A stretch of 64,000 nt of DNA from Martelella mediterranea. GTDB taxonomy: Bacteria; Pseudomonadota; Alphaproteobacteria; Rhizobiales; Rhizobiaceae. Under the pieces are notes generated by a model, which was given only the letters and a program-made list of their open reading frames with translations, searched no databases and was not told where the DNA came from. Location: assembly GCF_021021415.1 (NCBI RefSeq), contig NZ_JAINWJ010000039.1, positions 22,380 to 86,379 on the forward strand, given 5' to 3'. Shown piece after piece: positions 17,915 through 26,320 of the stretch (position 1 is its first letter; each line of letters starts with the position of its first letter). The translations under genes were made by a program, and so were the position numbers.

Positions 17915-18880
17915 TCACGCTTCGACCGAAAGGGTTTCCAGAACGGCGCGGGCCACCGTTGCATGTGTGATCAGTGAGTTGACGATGCCGCCGCGGATGG
18001 CGGCGGCGATCGGTCCCGCCTTTTGTTCGCCGAAGGCGATGCATAACACATTCGGACATTTTGCAAGCTGGTCCAGCCCGGCAGCGATCGAGCGGTGCGA
18101 CAACTCTGATTTCACCGACTGGCCGTTTCGATCAAAGGTCTGTCCGCAAATTTCGCCGACAGCGCCGCTTTCCGCCAGTTCCTGACGCTCTTCCTGCGAT
18201 AGAATGCTCCACAGCGATGTCTGCCCCTCGCGCAAAGCGCCCAGCCCGACGATGGCGAGCGTGACGGCGGGAAAGAGAGCACTGACAACATGATAGTCCC
18301 GCTGGCGTCTGAGCGCATCGGCCGCGTCGCTATCGCTGGCGACGAGCGGCGCGTAGAAGGCGTGGCCGGGGCTGCCGGTCAGTTCCGCGATCCGACGCAC
18401 CATCTCGACCGAGGTCTGGCCGTTTGCCACGCCGGGCCATGCCCCGCCGAGCTGGACCACTGCACGGGCGGAGAAGGGGCGTGCATGCCGGGTCATCGCC
18501 TCCGTGGCAAGGGTCGAGGCGACACCCAGGATATCGTCTGGCCCGCTGATGTCGCAGAGCAGCTCCGCCGCCACCCGGCCCATGCTGTCAATACACATGT
18601 CCGTATCAAGGCCGGCGTCCTTGACGACGACGGCGTTTGCCAGGCCCATCCGCCGTTTCAGTATGGCACTCAACTCATAGTCGACCGCGTCGGCAGGGTG
18701 AATGAATTCGATCCTGACGATGCCCTCGCGCAACGCCTTTTCAATCAAACGCGCGACGCGGAAGCGGCTGATCCCCAATTCCTTCGCGATGTCCGACTTG
18801 GCGATGCCGTCCAGGTAAAAGCGCTGCGCCGCCGCGGCGCAAAGAATACGGTCGGTAAAGCTGTCAACGTCTGCAGGCAT
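17915..18880 (-). CDS. SorC family transcriptional regulator
   Basis: A 321-aa second SorC-type regulator, convergent with the previous one and divergent from the sulfatase. The helix-turn-helix lies near the N-terminus (AQRFYLDGIAKSDIAKELGISRFRVARLIEKAL) and the sugar-binding domain follows (LGVASTLATEAM ... GAVGEICGQTFDRNG ... FGEQKAGPIAAAIRGGIVNSLITHATVA). The intergenic region has several CATATGAG repeats, suggesting control of both itself and the sulfatase/ABC operon. Confidence 0.92.
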   Translation of the reverse strand: MPADVDSFTDRILCAAAAQRFYLDGIAKSDIAKELGISRFRVARLIEKALREGIVRIEFIHPADAVDYELSAILKRRMGLANAVVVKDAGLDTDMCIDSMGRVAAELLCDISGPDDILGVASTLATEAMTRHARPFSARAVVQLGGAWPGVANGQTSVEMVRRIAELTGSPGHAFYAPLVASDSDAADALRRQRDYHVVSALFPAVTLAIVGLGALREGQTSLWSILSQEERQELAESGAVGEICGQTFDRNGQSVKSELSHRSIAAGLDQLAKCPNVLCIAFGEQKAGPIAAAIRGGIVNSLITHATVARAVLETLSVEA

Positions 18881-18903
18881 CGGTGTTAGCGTGTCCTTAT
18901 GGC

Positions 18904-18924
18904 GCTCATATGAGCATATGTGCG
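18904..18924 (+). promoter_or_regulatory. Operator cluster 1 (CATATGAG repeats), SorC side
   Basis: A perfect 12-bp palindrome GCTCATATGAGC (18904-18915) is followed directly by ATATGTGCG, forming two adjacent half-site pairs. It lies 24 bases upstream of the regulator start and shares the CATATGAG core with the site near the sulfatase start. Confidence 0.6.
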
Positions 18925-18987
18925 TTACAATACGTGGTTATTTCTGGATGGGAAGCCAGAAAATTCCGGAAATTATTCGATTTTTTC

Positions 18988-19049
18988 TTGACGCTAACGA
19001 AAATGGCATGCTCATATGATTATTAAAATGCACATATGAGCGATATGAG
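18988..19049 (+). promoter_or_regulatory. Sulfatase promoter with CATATGAG operators
   Basis: TTGACG (18988-18993) and TCATAT (19012-19017, 18-bp spacing) form a plausible promoter. GCTCATATGA (19010-19019) overlaps the -10, and CACATATGAG plus CGATATGAG (19031-19049) follow, immediately before the sulfatase ATG. The arrangement suggests repression by the divergent SorC-type regulator. Confidence 0.6.
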
Positions 19050-19054
19050 AATTC

Positions 19055-20530
19055 ATGACTAATGGCGTGAAACGTCCGAATATTCTGGTTTTGATGACTG
19101 ATCAGCAGCGTTTTGATGCGCTTGGCTGCGCGGGCAATCCGGCGATAAGCACGCCCAATCTCGACCGGCTTGCCGCCGAGGGGGCGATGTTCCGTTCCTG
19201 CTATGCGCAGAATCCGATTTGCAGCCCGTCACGGGCAAGCTTTGCGACCGGGCTTTACCCGCATGCCCACGGTCTGTGGGCCAATGGCGTCGAACTGCCC
19301 GAAGACCGGACGATGGTGTCACGCTCACTGGCCGGGGCCGGCTATGATTGCGGTATGGCCGGAAAGCAGCACCTTGCGCCATGCGCCAATGGACCGGAGC
19401 CACGCCGGGAGGACGGCTATCGGGTCTATAAATGGTCACACGACCCGATTCACCGTTCCGCCGAAAACGCCTTTCACCGCTGGCTGGAGGACAATCATCC
19501 GGATATCTGGTCCCGGATCGGCGACACTTCGGGAGCTACGGCGGAGGCTGGCAATATTGCCAAGGGAGCAACGGCCGTCGATGTCCTGCCGGTGGAGGCT
19601 CACTACAGCCACTGGATTGCCGAGGAGGTCATCGCCTTCATCGGGGAACGTCGCGATGCTCCCTTCTATTTCATGGCAAATTTTTTCGACCCGCATCATC
19701 CTTTCGGCGCGCCTGCGCCTTTCCGCGCGCTCTACGATGCGAAAAATCTTCCGGGACCCGTTGGCGGACCGGAAGAGCTTGAAACCAAGCCGCTCGTGCA
19801 AAGCGAGTATCACCGGAAGTCCTATGGCGGACAAGCGCCGGGCTTTGCCGAATATACACCGGAGGAACTGCGCGAGGCACGGGCCGGGTATTTCGCGATG
19901 GTTTCCATGATCGACGCGGAAGTCGGCCGCATTCTGGAGGCGTTGGAGGCGTCGGGCCAACGCGAAAATACGATCGTGATCTTCAGCTCCGATCACGGTG
20001 AGATGCTGGGTGATCACGGCATCATGCTGAAGGGGCCTATGCTTTATGACGCGCTGGTGCGCGTACCGCTGATCGTGAGATGGCCTGGCCAGATCGCGCC
20101 CGGCCAGAGGCGCGAGGAAATCGTTCAACTGATCGATCTGACCGCGACATTGCTGGAGGCGGCTGGAGCCGGTGACGCGCAGCAGGTGCAGGGCGAAAGC
20201 CTGTTGCCGATGCTGTGCGGCGGCGATGCGACGGATTGGCGCGACTGGGCTCTGGCGGAATATCGCGACAGCGGGCACAGCGCAACGCCTCCCGTTTTCA
20301 CGACCATGCTGCGCGAAAAACACATGAAGCTGGTTGTTTGGCATGGAGCGCCGACAACGCAGCGCCCGCGTGATGGCGAACTTTATGATTTGGGGCGTGA
20401 TCCCACCGAACAAACAAATCTCTACAACGATCCCGCCTACAGGCTCGAGCGGGAGCGTATGAAGGACAGTCTGCTCGACGTTCTGGTCGCGACTGAATGG
20501 CCGCGTCCGGCGCGAAAAGCGCAATGGTGA
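19055..20530 (+). CDS. Sulfatase family hydrolase
   Basis: A 491-aa alkaline-phosphatase-superfamily sulfatase. Cys56 in ICSPSRASF is the formylglycine site (C-x-P-S-R), with the MTDQQRFDALGC metal-binding start and a second metal/catalytic region SDHGEMLGDHG. There is no signal peptide, so it is cytosolic. It leads an operon with a complete ABC importer, suggesting uptake of an organosulfate followed by intracellular desulfation. Phosphonate monoester hydrolases share this motif, so the bond cleaved (S-O or P-O) is not certain. A formylglycine-generating enzyme is not encoded in the window. Confidence 0.88.
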   Translation: MTNGVKRPNILVLMTDQQRFDALGCAGNPAISTPNLDRLAAEGAMFRSCYAQNPICSPSRASFATGLYPHAHGLWANGVELPEDRTMVSRSLAGAGYDCGMAGKQHLAPCANGPEPRREDGYRVYKWSHDPIHRSAENAFHRWLEDNHPDIWSRIGDTSGATAEAGNIAKGATAVDVLPVEAHYSHWIAEEVIAFIGERRDAPFYFMANFFDPHHPFGAPAPFRALYDAKNLPGPVGGPEELETKPLVQSEYHRKSYGGQAPGFAEYTPEELREARAGYFAMVSMIDAEVGRILEALEASGQRENTIVIFSSDHGEMLGDHGIMLKGPMLYDALVRVPLIVRWPGQIAPGQRREEIVQLIDLTATLLEAAGAGDAQQVQGESLLPMLCGGDATDWRDWALAEYRDSGHSATPPVFTTMLREKHMKLVVWHGAPTTQRPRDGELYDLGRDPTEQTNLYNDPAYRLERERMKDSLLDVLVATEWPRPARKAQW

Positions 20531-20569
20531 CCTCGAGGGTCGCATCTTTTCAAACTGGAGGAGTGTATC

Positions 20570-21649
20570 ATGTTCAACAAGTTATCCATTCTTACAGCAA
20601 TGACGGCGGTGGTTCTATTGCCGTTCGCCGCCCATGCCGAGCAGGTGGTGGTGGCTCATGCGGCCGGCATCAACGGTAACGCCGTGGAGGCAATACTCAA
20701 GGACTATTCGGCGGCGACGGGCGTCGATGCGGTCGGTATTACGATGTCGGACACGGACTATGGCGCCAAGATGCAGCTTGCCGCCAGGACAGGACGCTCC
20801 GATTTTGACCTTGCGCTCGGCGTGACCAGCGATATTTACAATCTGATCCAGCCGCAGGGCGTGTTCACGGCCATCGATATCTCCGGCTGGAACACGGATG
20901 TTCTGGACGCGATGAAGGAGGCCGGGCTGATTGGAGAGGATTACGCCGTCTCGCAGGATACGGCAGCGCTTCTGGTCTATTCCCCGACCTTCGAGGATGA
21001 TGCGCCGGCCTCTTGGAGCGATTTTTTCGATACCGAGAAATGGCCGGGCAACAGGGGCATGGCATCAGGCGGCATGGGCGTTCCGATCAATCTCGAATAT
21101 GCGCTGATCGCATCAGGCGTTCAGCCGGATGAACTCTACCCGCTCGATCTTGAAGAGGCTTTTGCCGAACTGGACAGGGTGGCGGACAGCATCGTGCTGT
21201 GGGACAATGCGCCCAAGGGCATCCAGGATATCGTCAATGGTGATACTGTGATGACATGGTCTTATGCCCCTGCGGCGCTTTCGGCGGTTAAGGCCGGTCA
21301 GGACATCAAGCTTGCAGCACCTCCCGGCACGGCGGTTGCCCGCCAGTACGCCGTGGTCATGGAGGATGCTCCGAATGGCAACGAGGCCGCTCAGCAATTC
21401 CTGAAATGGTGGTTCGAACCGGAACAGCAGGTGAAATACACCGAACTGACCAATTACGGGATTGTCGTGCCGTCGCCGTTGGTCACCGGGAATTTCACCG
21501 AGGAGCAGCAGGCCTACATGCCGTTCTCGGGCAATCACCCGGAAAATTACCGGACGATCAACTACGATTATTACAGTTCGGAGGGCGAATTGGGGCAGAG
21601 CAATCTCTCGCTCGTGCTTGATGGATGGAACAACTTCCGTGCTCGCTGA
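20570..21649 (+). CDS. Spermidine/putrescine- or iron-type ABC substrate-binding protein
   Basis: A 359-aa type II periplasmic binding protein with a Sec signal (MFNKLSILTAMTAVVLLPFAAHAEQ). ACTGGAGGAG precedes ATG 20570. The fold family (PotD/FbpA/AfuA-like) binds cationic or small anionic ligands and some sugar phosphates. It is paired with a sulfatase, so an organosulfate ligand is plausible. The ligand cannot be read from the sequence. Confidence 0.9.
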   Translation: MFNKLSILTAMTAVVLLPFAAHAEQVVVAHAAGINGNAVEAILKDYSAATGVDAVGITMSDTDYGAKMQLAARTGRSDFDLALGVTSDIYNLIQPQGVFTAIDISGWNTDVLDAMKEAGLIGEDYAVSQDTAALLVYSPTFEDDAPASWSDFFDTEKWPGNRGMASGGMGVPINLEYALIASGVQPDELYPLDLEEAFAELDRVADSIVLWDNAPKGIQDIVNGDTVMTWSYAPAALSAVKAGQDIKLAAPPGTAVARQYAVVMEDAPNGNEAAQQFLKWWFEPEQQVKYTELTNYGIVVPSPLVTGNFTEEQQAYMPFSGNHPENYRTINYDYYSSEGELGQSNLSLVLDGWNNFRAR

Positions 21650-23426
21650 CCACGCCGGAATATCCGGCCGGCCCTTCGGGGCCGGCCGAGAAGGCGCGCT
21701 CCGGTTATGGTTGAACGCCTGCCTGCATGGGCCGCTTCTGCTCGCATTGCCCGCGATTGTCTTCGTTGGCATCTTCGCCGTCTGGCCGATGGCGCAGTTT
21801 CTGTTCGACAGCCTGCGTGACGGTCAGTCGTTTTCGCTCATTCAGTTTCAGCGGTTACTGGCAAGTTCGACCTTCTTCGTTGTTCTCGGCAAGACGCTGG
21901 TTACCGCCATCACCGTCACGCTTTGCTGCCTGGTGCTGGCCTACCCTATGGCCTATGCGCTGATGCGGATTCCTGGCCGGCTTAAGTCGGTGATGATCGG
22001 CCTTGTCGCGTTGCCCTATCTCACATCGGTGATCGTGCGTACCTACGCCTGGGCGGCGATCCTTGCCTTGCGTGGACCTGTCAACGAAATGTTGCTTGGA
22101 CTTGGACTGCTCTCGGAGCCGCTTCTGCTGGGCCACAGCGATTTCGGCACGATGATCGGCATGATCCACATTCTTCTGCCGATCGCGGTGCTGACATTGT
22201 GGTCGGGGATGGAGAAGATCGATGCGCAGCAGCGCACAGCGGCCGCCAGCCTTGGGGCATCGCGGATCGAGGAATTCCTGACGGTCACATTGCCGCAGTC
22301 GCTTCCTGGTCTCGGGTCGGCGGCGTCACTTGTCTATATTCTCTCGCTCGGCGCCTATGTTATTCCGCAGACGCTCGGCGGAACGCGTGGTCTGCTGTTC
22401 GCGCAGATGCTGGTCGATCAGGCGACGACGCTTTTGAACTGGAACCTTGCCGCTGCGATGGCCGTGATCATGCTCGTCGCGGCCGCGGTTCCCGCCATGT
22501 TCCTCGCTCTTGCCGGCCGGGTGCGGTTGCGCGGACATACCCATCACGCCATCGGCCCGGTGCAATCGTTGCTTTCGCAGAGCCTGTTTCCCATTCTTGA
22601 GCGCGTACCGGAACGGTTTTGGACATGGGCCTGGCGGATTTCGGCCGGGTTGGTCCTTGCCTTTCTGATCCTGCCGGAACTGGTGATCATTGCGTTTTCC
22701 TTTGGACCGGAACGGGATATCAGCTTCCCTCCCGCCTATTTCACCCTGCAGGGATATATCCATACGCTCTCCGATCCGAGTTGGATGCAGCCGCTTCAGC
22801 GCAGCGTCGTCTATGCGGCGATTGACGCGCTGCTGGCCACGGCGCTTGGCGCGCTGGCAGCCTATGGCTTTGCGCGCAGCCGGCCTCGCTGGGGCCAGGC
22901 AGGGACTGCGCTTCTCGTTATTCCCATTGTGTTGCCGGAGATCGTGATCGCGATCAGCTATTTCATCTTTGCCAACCGCATCGGTCTGTCCGGTTCGGCG
23001 GCTGGCGTGATCCTTGGGCAGGGCGCCGCTGCGGTCGGACTGGTGGTTGTCATTCTCTCGGGTGTGGTTCGCCAGCTTGATGAGAATATCGAATACGCGG
23101 CACTGATGTGCGGCGCTTCGCGCTTGCGAACCGTGCGAGAAATCGTGCTGCCGATGATTGCGCCCGGCTTGCTTGTCGGCTTTGTCTACGGCTTTCTCCA
23201 TGCCTTCGACAATCTGGTTCTGCCGCTCTTCATTACAGGACAAAAACCGACCGTTACCGTGCGCATGTTTCTTTCTTTGCAAGAGGAACTGACATCCGCG
23301 CCGGCCGTCATCGCTTCGATTCTCATTGCAGTGCTGGTCATCGGTTTGACGGTGGCCCTGGCTCTTGCGCGTCGCAACGGCGGCTTCGGTCTGCCGCTTT
23401 CGGCGGCCGACTTACGAAAGGACTGA
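21621..23426 (+). CDS. ABC transporter permease with two fused permease domains
   Basis: A 601-aa protein containing two consecutive BPD_transp_1 permease domains (about residues 35-300 and 330-590), like FbpB or a PotB-PotC fusion. EAA-type loops occur in each half (AASLGASRIEEFLTVTLPQSLPG and AALMCGASRLRTVREIVLPMIAPG). The start is uncertain: ATG 21621 overlaps the binding-protein gene by 29 bases, GTG 21639 overlaps by 11, and TTG 21711 lies beyond a strong hairpin (21665-21688) that would otherwise be inside the reading frame. About 12 hydrophobic segments are visible. Confidence 0.88.
   Translation: MDGTTSVLADHAGISGRPFGAGREGALRLWLNACLHGPLLLALPAIVFVGIFAVWPMAQFLFDSLRDGQSFSLIQFQRLLASSTFFVVLGKTLVTAITVTLCCLVLAYPMAYALMRIPGRLKSVMIGLVALPYLTSVIVRTYAWAAILALRGPVNEMLLGLGLLSEPLLLGHSDFGTMIGMIHILLPIAVLTLWSGMEKIDAQQRTAAASLGASRIEEFLTVTLPQSLPGLGSAASLVYILSLGAYVIPQTLGGTRGLLFAQMLVDQATTLLNWNLAAAMAVIMLVAAAVPAMFLALAGRVRLRGHTHHAIGPVQSLLSQSLFPILERVPERFWTWAWRISAGLVLAFLILPELVIIAFSFGPERDISFPPAYFTLQGYIHTLSDPSWMQPLQRSVVYAAIDALLATALGALAAYGFARSRPRWGQAGTALLVIPIVLPEIVIAISYFIFANRIGLSGSAAGVILGQGAAAVGLVVVILSGVVRQLDENIEYAALMCGASRLRTVREIVLPMIAPGLLVGFVYGFLHAFDNLVLPLFITGQKPTVTVRMFLSLQEELTSAPAVIASILIAVLVIGLTVALALARRNGGFGLPLSAADLRKD
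21665..21688 (+). terminator. UUCG stem-loop after binding-protein gene
   Basis: A perfect 10-bp stem (CGGCCGGCCC / GGGCCGGCCG) closed by a TTCG tetraloop, 16 bases after the binding-protein stop and without a U-tract. It resembles mRNA-stabilising intercistronic hairpins. It lies within the permease frame if translation begins at 21621 or 21639. Confidence 0.7.
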
Positions 23427-23428
23427 TC

Positions 23429-24547
23429 ATGTCTGAGATCAATATATCGGTTGAAGTTGACCGAGGTGATCGCGAGCCGCAACCGGACTTCGTCAAGCTG
23501 GAGCGCATCCGCAAACATTACGGGTCTGTTGTGGCGCTTGACGACGTGTCGCTCGACATTCGCGAGGGCGAATTCGTCACGTTGCTCGGCCCTTCCGGTT
23601 CCGGCAAGACGACCTGCCTTCGCGCCATAGCCGGCATGATGACGCCCGACGGTGGAAAGCTCTCGATCGCGGGACGGGACCTGTCGTCAGTGCCGATGAA
23701 TCGACGCAATATCGGCATGGTGTTTCAGAACTACTCGCTTTTTCCGCATCTGACAGTGGCACAGAATGTCGGCTATCCCTTGCGTGTACGTCGGATCGGG
23801 CGGTCCGAGGCGCAGGCGCGTGTCGAGCGCGCGCTTTCCCTCGTTCGCCTTGATACGTATGGGGACCGCCGTCCTGCGGAATTGTCTGGCGGCCAGCAGC
23901 AACGCATAGCTTTGGCGCGTGCCGTTGTATTCGAGCCGGATGTGCTTCTCCTCGATGAGCCGCTTTCAGCTCTCGACCGGGTGCTGCGCGAGGAAATGCA
24001 GTTGGAGTTGCGGCGAATTCACCGGGAAATCGGAACCACGATGGTCTGCGTCACCCATGACCGGACGGAGGCTTTGACGATGTCGGAACGCGTTGTTGTC
24101 ATGCGCGACGGGCGGATCGTGCAGGATGCGCCGCCCGAGCAGATCTACCTCCAGCCTGAATCCCGCTTTGTAGCCGAATTCCTTGGCGAGGTGAATATCG
24201 TTGCGATGACCGCGAGCAATGACGGCAGGCCTTTTCAGGACGAAGCGGGACGTACGCTGGCGCTTGAGCCGTCATCTCCCGCCGGAAGCAACGGCGCGGT
24301 CGATCTCGTGGTGCGCGTGGAACATGTCGGACTGAAGCCGGCAAAAGAGGCGGTCGACGACGGACACCGGTGGCGCGGCGAAATCCGTGAGGCGTTGTTC
24401 CTCGGCGATGCCGTTCGCATGGTGGTCGACTGCCATCCCCATGTATTGGTCGCGCGCCTTCCGATCGAGCGTGCAATCGGTTTGAAGCCTGGCGATATCG
24501 TCGACATCGACCTGGCGATGCGCATGCCCATGGTGTTTGCCCGATAG
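23429..24547 (+). CDS. ABC transporter ATP-binding protein (PotA/FbpC type)
   Basis: A 372-aa ATPase with Walker A GPSGSGKTT, signature LSGGQQQR, Walker B LLLDEPLSALD and H-loop VTHDR, followed by a C-terminal TOBE-like regulatory domain (about 290-372). ATG 23429 begins 2 bases after the permease stop. It energises the importer encoded by the two preceding genes. Confidence 0.93.
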   Translation: MSEINISVEVDRGDREPQPDFVKLERIRKHYGSVVALDDVSLDIREGEFVTLLGPSGSGKTTCLRAIAGMMTPDGGKLSIAGRDLSSVPMNRRNIGMVFQNYSLFPHLTVAQNVGYPLRVRRIGRSEAQARVERALSLVRLDTYGDRRPAELSGGQQQRIALARAVVFEPDVLLLDEPLSALDRVLREEMQLELRRIHREIGTTMVCVTHDRTEALTMSERVVVMRDGRIVQDAPPEQIYLQPESRFVAEFLGEVNIVAMTASNDGRPFQDEAGRTLALEPSSPAGSNGAVDLVVRVEHVGLKPAKEAVDDGHRWRGEIREALFLGDAVRMVVDCHPHVLVARLPIERAIGLKPGDIVDIDLAMRMPMVFAR

Positions 24548-24623
24548 TGAAGGGTTTATTTTTCGTCGGGACTACGAAGACGGATGGGCTCCTATTTATA
24601 CCAACGGTTATTGAAAATGACCG

Positions 24624-24989
24624 ATGGCTGCCAAACGCCTTATGCGAAAGCTTATGAAAGGACAGGGGCATTCACCCCGCGTCATGATCACCGACAAGTT
24701 GCGATCCTATGGCGCGGCAAAGCGCGATATCATGCCTGGCGTCGAGCATCGCTCGCACAAAGGCCTGAACAACCGGGCGGAGAATTCCCATCAGCCGACA
24801 CGACGGCGAGAACGGATCATGAAGGGTTTCAAGTCAGCCCGACATCTCCAACTGCTCGTTTCAATTCATGACCCCGTCGCAAATCTCTTTCACATTCCAC
24901 GCCACAATATTCCCTCCGATCATCACCGCGAACTGAGAACCGCAGCCATGCTTATGTGGAATGAGATCGCACGCCTGCAGGCAGCATAA
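24624..24989 (+). pseudogene. IS6-family transposase, C-terminal fragment
   Basis: The 121-aa frame (MAAKRLMRKLMKGQGHSPRV then MITDKLRSYGAAK) matches the C-terminal DDE portion of IS6/IS26-type transposases, including the second catalytic Asp (ITDKLRSY) and the terminal region with NRAENSHQPTRRRER. The N-terminal helix-turn-helix and first Asp are missing, so the element is truncated. No terminal inverted repeats are recognisable. The flanks (24548-24623 and 24990-25215) show no other gene. Confidence 0.75.
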
Positions 24990-25238
24990 GCGAGAGCGGT
25001 GGGCGAGGCTTTTGACCGGGGTCTTTTAACTTTACGATGCCAATCGTTTCGCTCGGCAATAGCCCGGTGCTCACGGCATCCGCGCCGGATCCGAAGAGTG
25101 AGGCCGTCGCCGAGGAAGTCGCGCCGCATTTGCAGGCGCCTGTTCGTTAGACAGAGAAGAGCTTCCGTTTGGCGACGCGCGAGAGTTTTGGAGCACGTTA
25201 TAGTCTCGAGAACGCTTGACTCTGGATCACGTCTTTCG

Positions 25239-25261
25239 TAAAACGATATACATAAAACGAT
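25239..25261 (+). promoter_or_regulatory. TAAAACGAT direct repeats before LacI gene
   Basis: TAAAACGAT occurs twice (25239-25247 and 25253-25261), 14 bases apart, just upstream of the LacI-type regulator start. TTGACT at 25216-25221 could be a -35. Either repeat could be half of a LacI-family operator used for autoregulation; the palindromic character is weak. Confidence 0.35.
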
Positions 25262-25283
25262 TCACGTTATTTGGGAGGAATGC

Positions 25284-26270
25284 GTGTCGGTAACGATCAA
25301 GCAGGTCGCCGAATATGCCGGTGTATCTGCGGCAACGGTTTCCAATGTGCTCAGCGAATCTAAGCCTGTGCGTGAGGAATCGCGTCGCAAGGTGGTTGCC
25401 GCCGTGAAGGCGCTGAACTATCGCGCGAACCCGGCAGCGTCGCTGTTGCGTTCAGGAAAGTCAAACGTGATCGGCGCAATCGTGCCCAACATCCAGAATC
25501 CGTTTTTTTCAGCGATGCTTGCCGCAATCGAGCGCCATTGCGGCCGCGATGGCTATGACCTGATCGTCGCCTCTTCCAATGATGATGAAGCGACGGAGAT
25601 AGCGCGGGTCCGATCGTTGCTGACTTGGCGTCCCGCCGGTCTGTTCGCCATTCCTTGTAGTAGAAATTTTCGCAGCCAGGATCTGATAACGACAGCCAAT
25701 GTTCCACTCGTTCTTGCAGACCGGTGTATTGACGGACAAAACGCGGATTTCGTTGAAATTGACAACCGGCTTGCTGGGAGAATGGCCGCTAAGCATCTGA
25801 TGAAACTTGGACATTCCCGTATAGCCGTGGTGGCGCCTTCATTCACGGTGGACAACGTCAAGGAGCGTCTTGCTGCGATGACCGATGAGCTGGGGCAGCC
25901 GGCCGTACAGATCCAGATCGGTCACGCGGACAGCAGACTAAGTGTAGACGAGGTGGCTGCCCGCTGGATGGATGATTGTACGGCTGTCGTGGCCTTCACC
26001 AATTCCGCCACGCTGATGGCGCTGGCCGCACTGCGCCATCTCGGGCGCAGGGTGCCGGATGATGTCTCGCTGGTCGGCTTTGACGACTACGACTGGATGG
26101 CAGTGGCCGGTCCGTCAATTACGGCCATCCGGCAGCCGGTCCGGGAGATGGCTCAGTTCGCCTGGGATAGCCTGCGCATGCGGATAAAGGGCGGAGAGAA
26201 CCTGAATACCCACACCATGCATCGGCCCGAACTCATTATCAGAGAATCTACCGCACCGGCCTCGCGCTGA
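25284..26270 (+). CDS. LacI family transcriptional regulator
   Basis: A 328-aa regulator with the LacI helix-turn-helix at the extreme N-terminus (TIKQVAEYAGVSAATVSNVLSESKPV) and a periplasmic-binding-protein-like effector domain (IGAIVPNIQNPFFSAMLAAIE ... VSLVGFDDYDWMAVAGPSITAIRQP). The start is GTG 25284 with a GGGAGGA ribosome site; a nearby ATG is out of frame. It leads the ABC/epimerase cluster and presumably responds to its sugar. Confidence 0.93.
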   Translation: MSVTIKQVAEYAGVSAATVSNVLSESKPVREESRRKVVAAVKALNYRANPAASLLRSGKSNVIGAIVPNIQNPFFSAMLAAIERHCGRDGYDLIVASSNDDEATEIARVRSLLTWRPAGLFAIPCSRNFRSQDLITTANVPLVLADRCIDGQNADFVEIDNRLAGRMAAKHLMKLGHSRIAVVAPSFTVDNVKERLAAMTDELGQPAVQIQIGHADSRLSVDEVAARWMDDCTAVVAFTNSATLMALAALRHLGRRVPDDVSLVGFDDYDWMAVAGPSITAIRQPVREMAQFAWDSLRMRIKGGENLNTHTMHRPELIIRESTAPASR

Positions 26271-26286
26271 GACCGGGCATAACCGA

Positions 26287-26302
26287 CGAGGGGCATCCCT
26301 CG
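26287..26302 (+). terminator. Short hairpin between regulator and binding-protein gene
   Basis: CGAGGG / CCCTCG form a 6-bp stem with a 4-base loop, followed by AACTTTTG. It could be a weak terminator or attenuator between the LacI gene and the ABC operon. Confidence 0.4.
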
Positions 26303-26320
26303 AACTTTTGGGAGGAAAAT

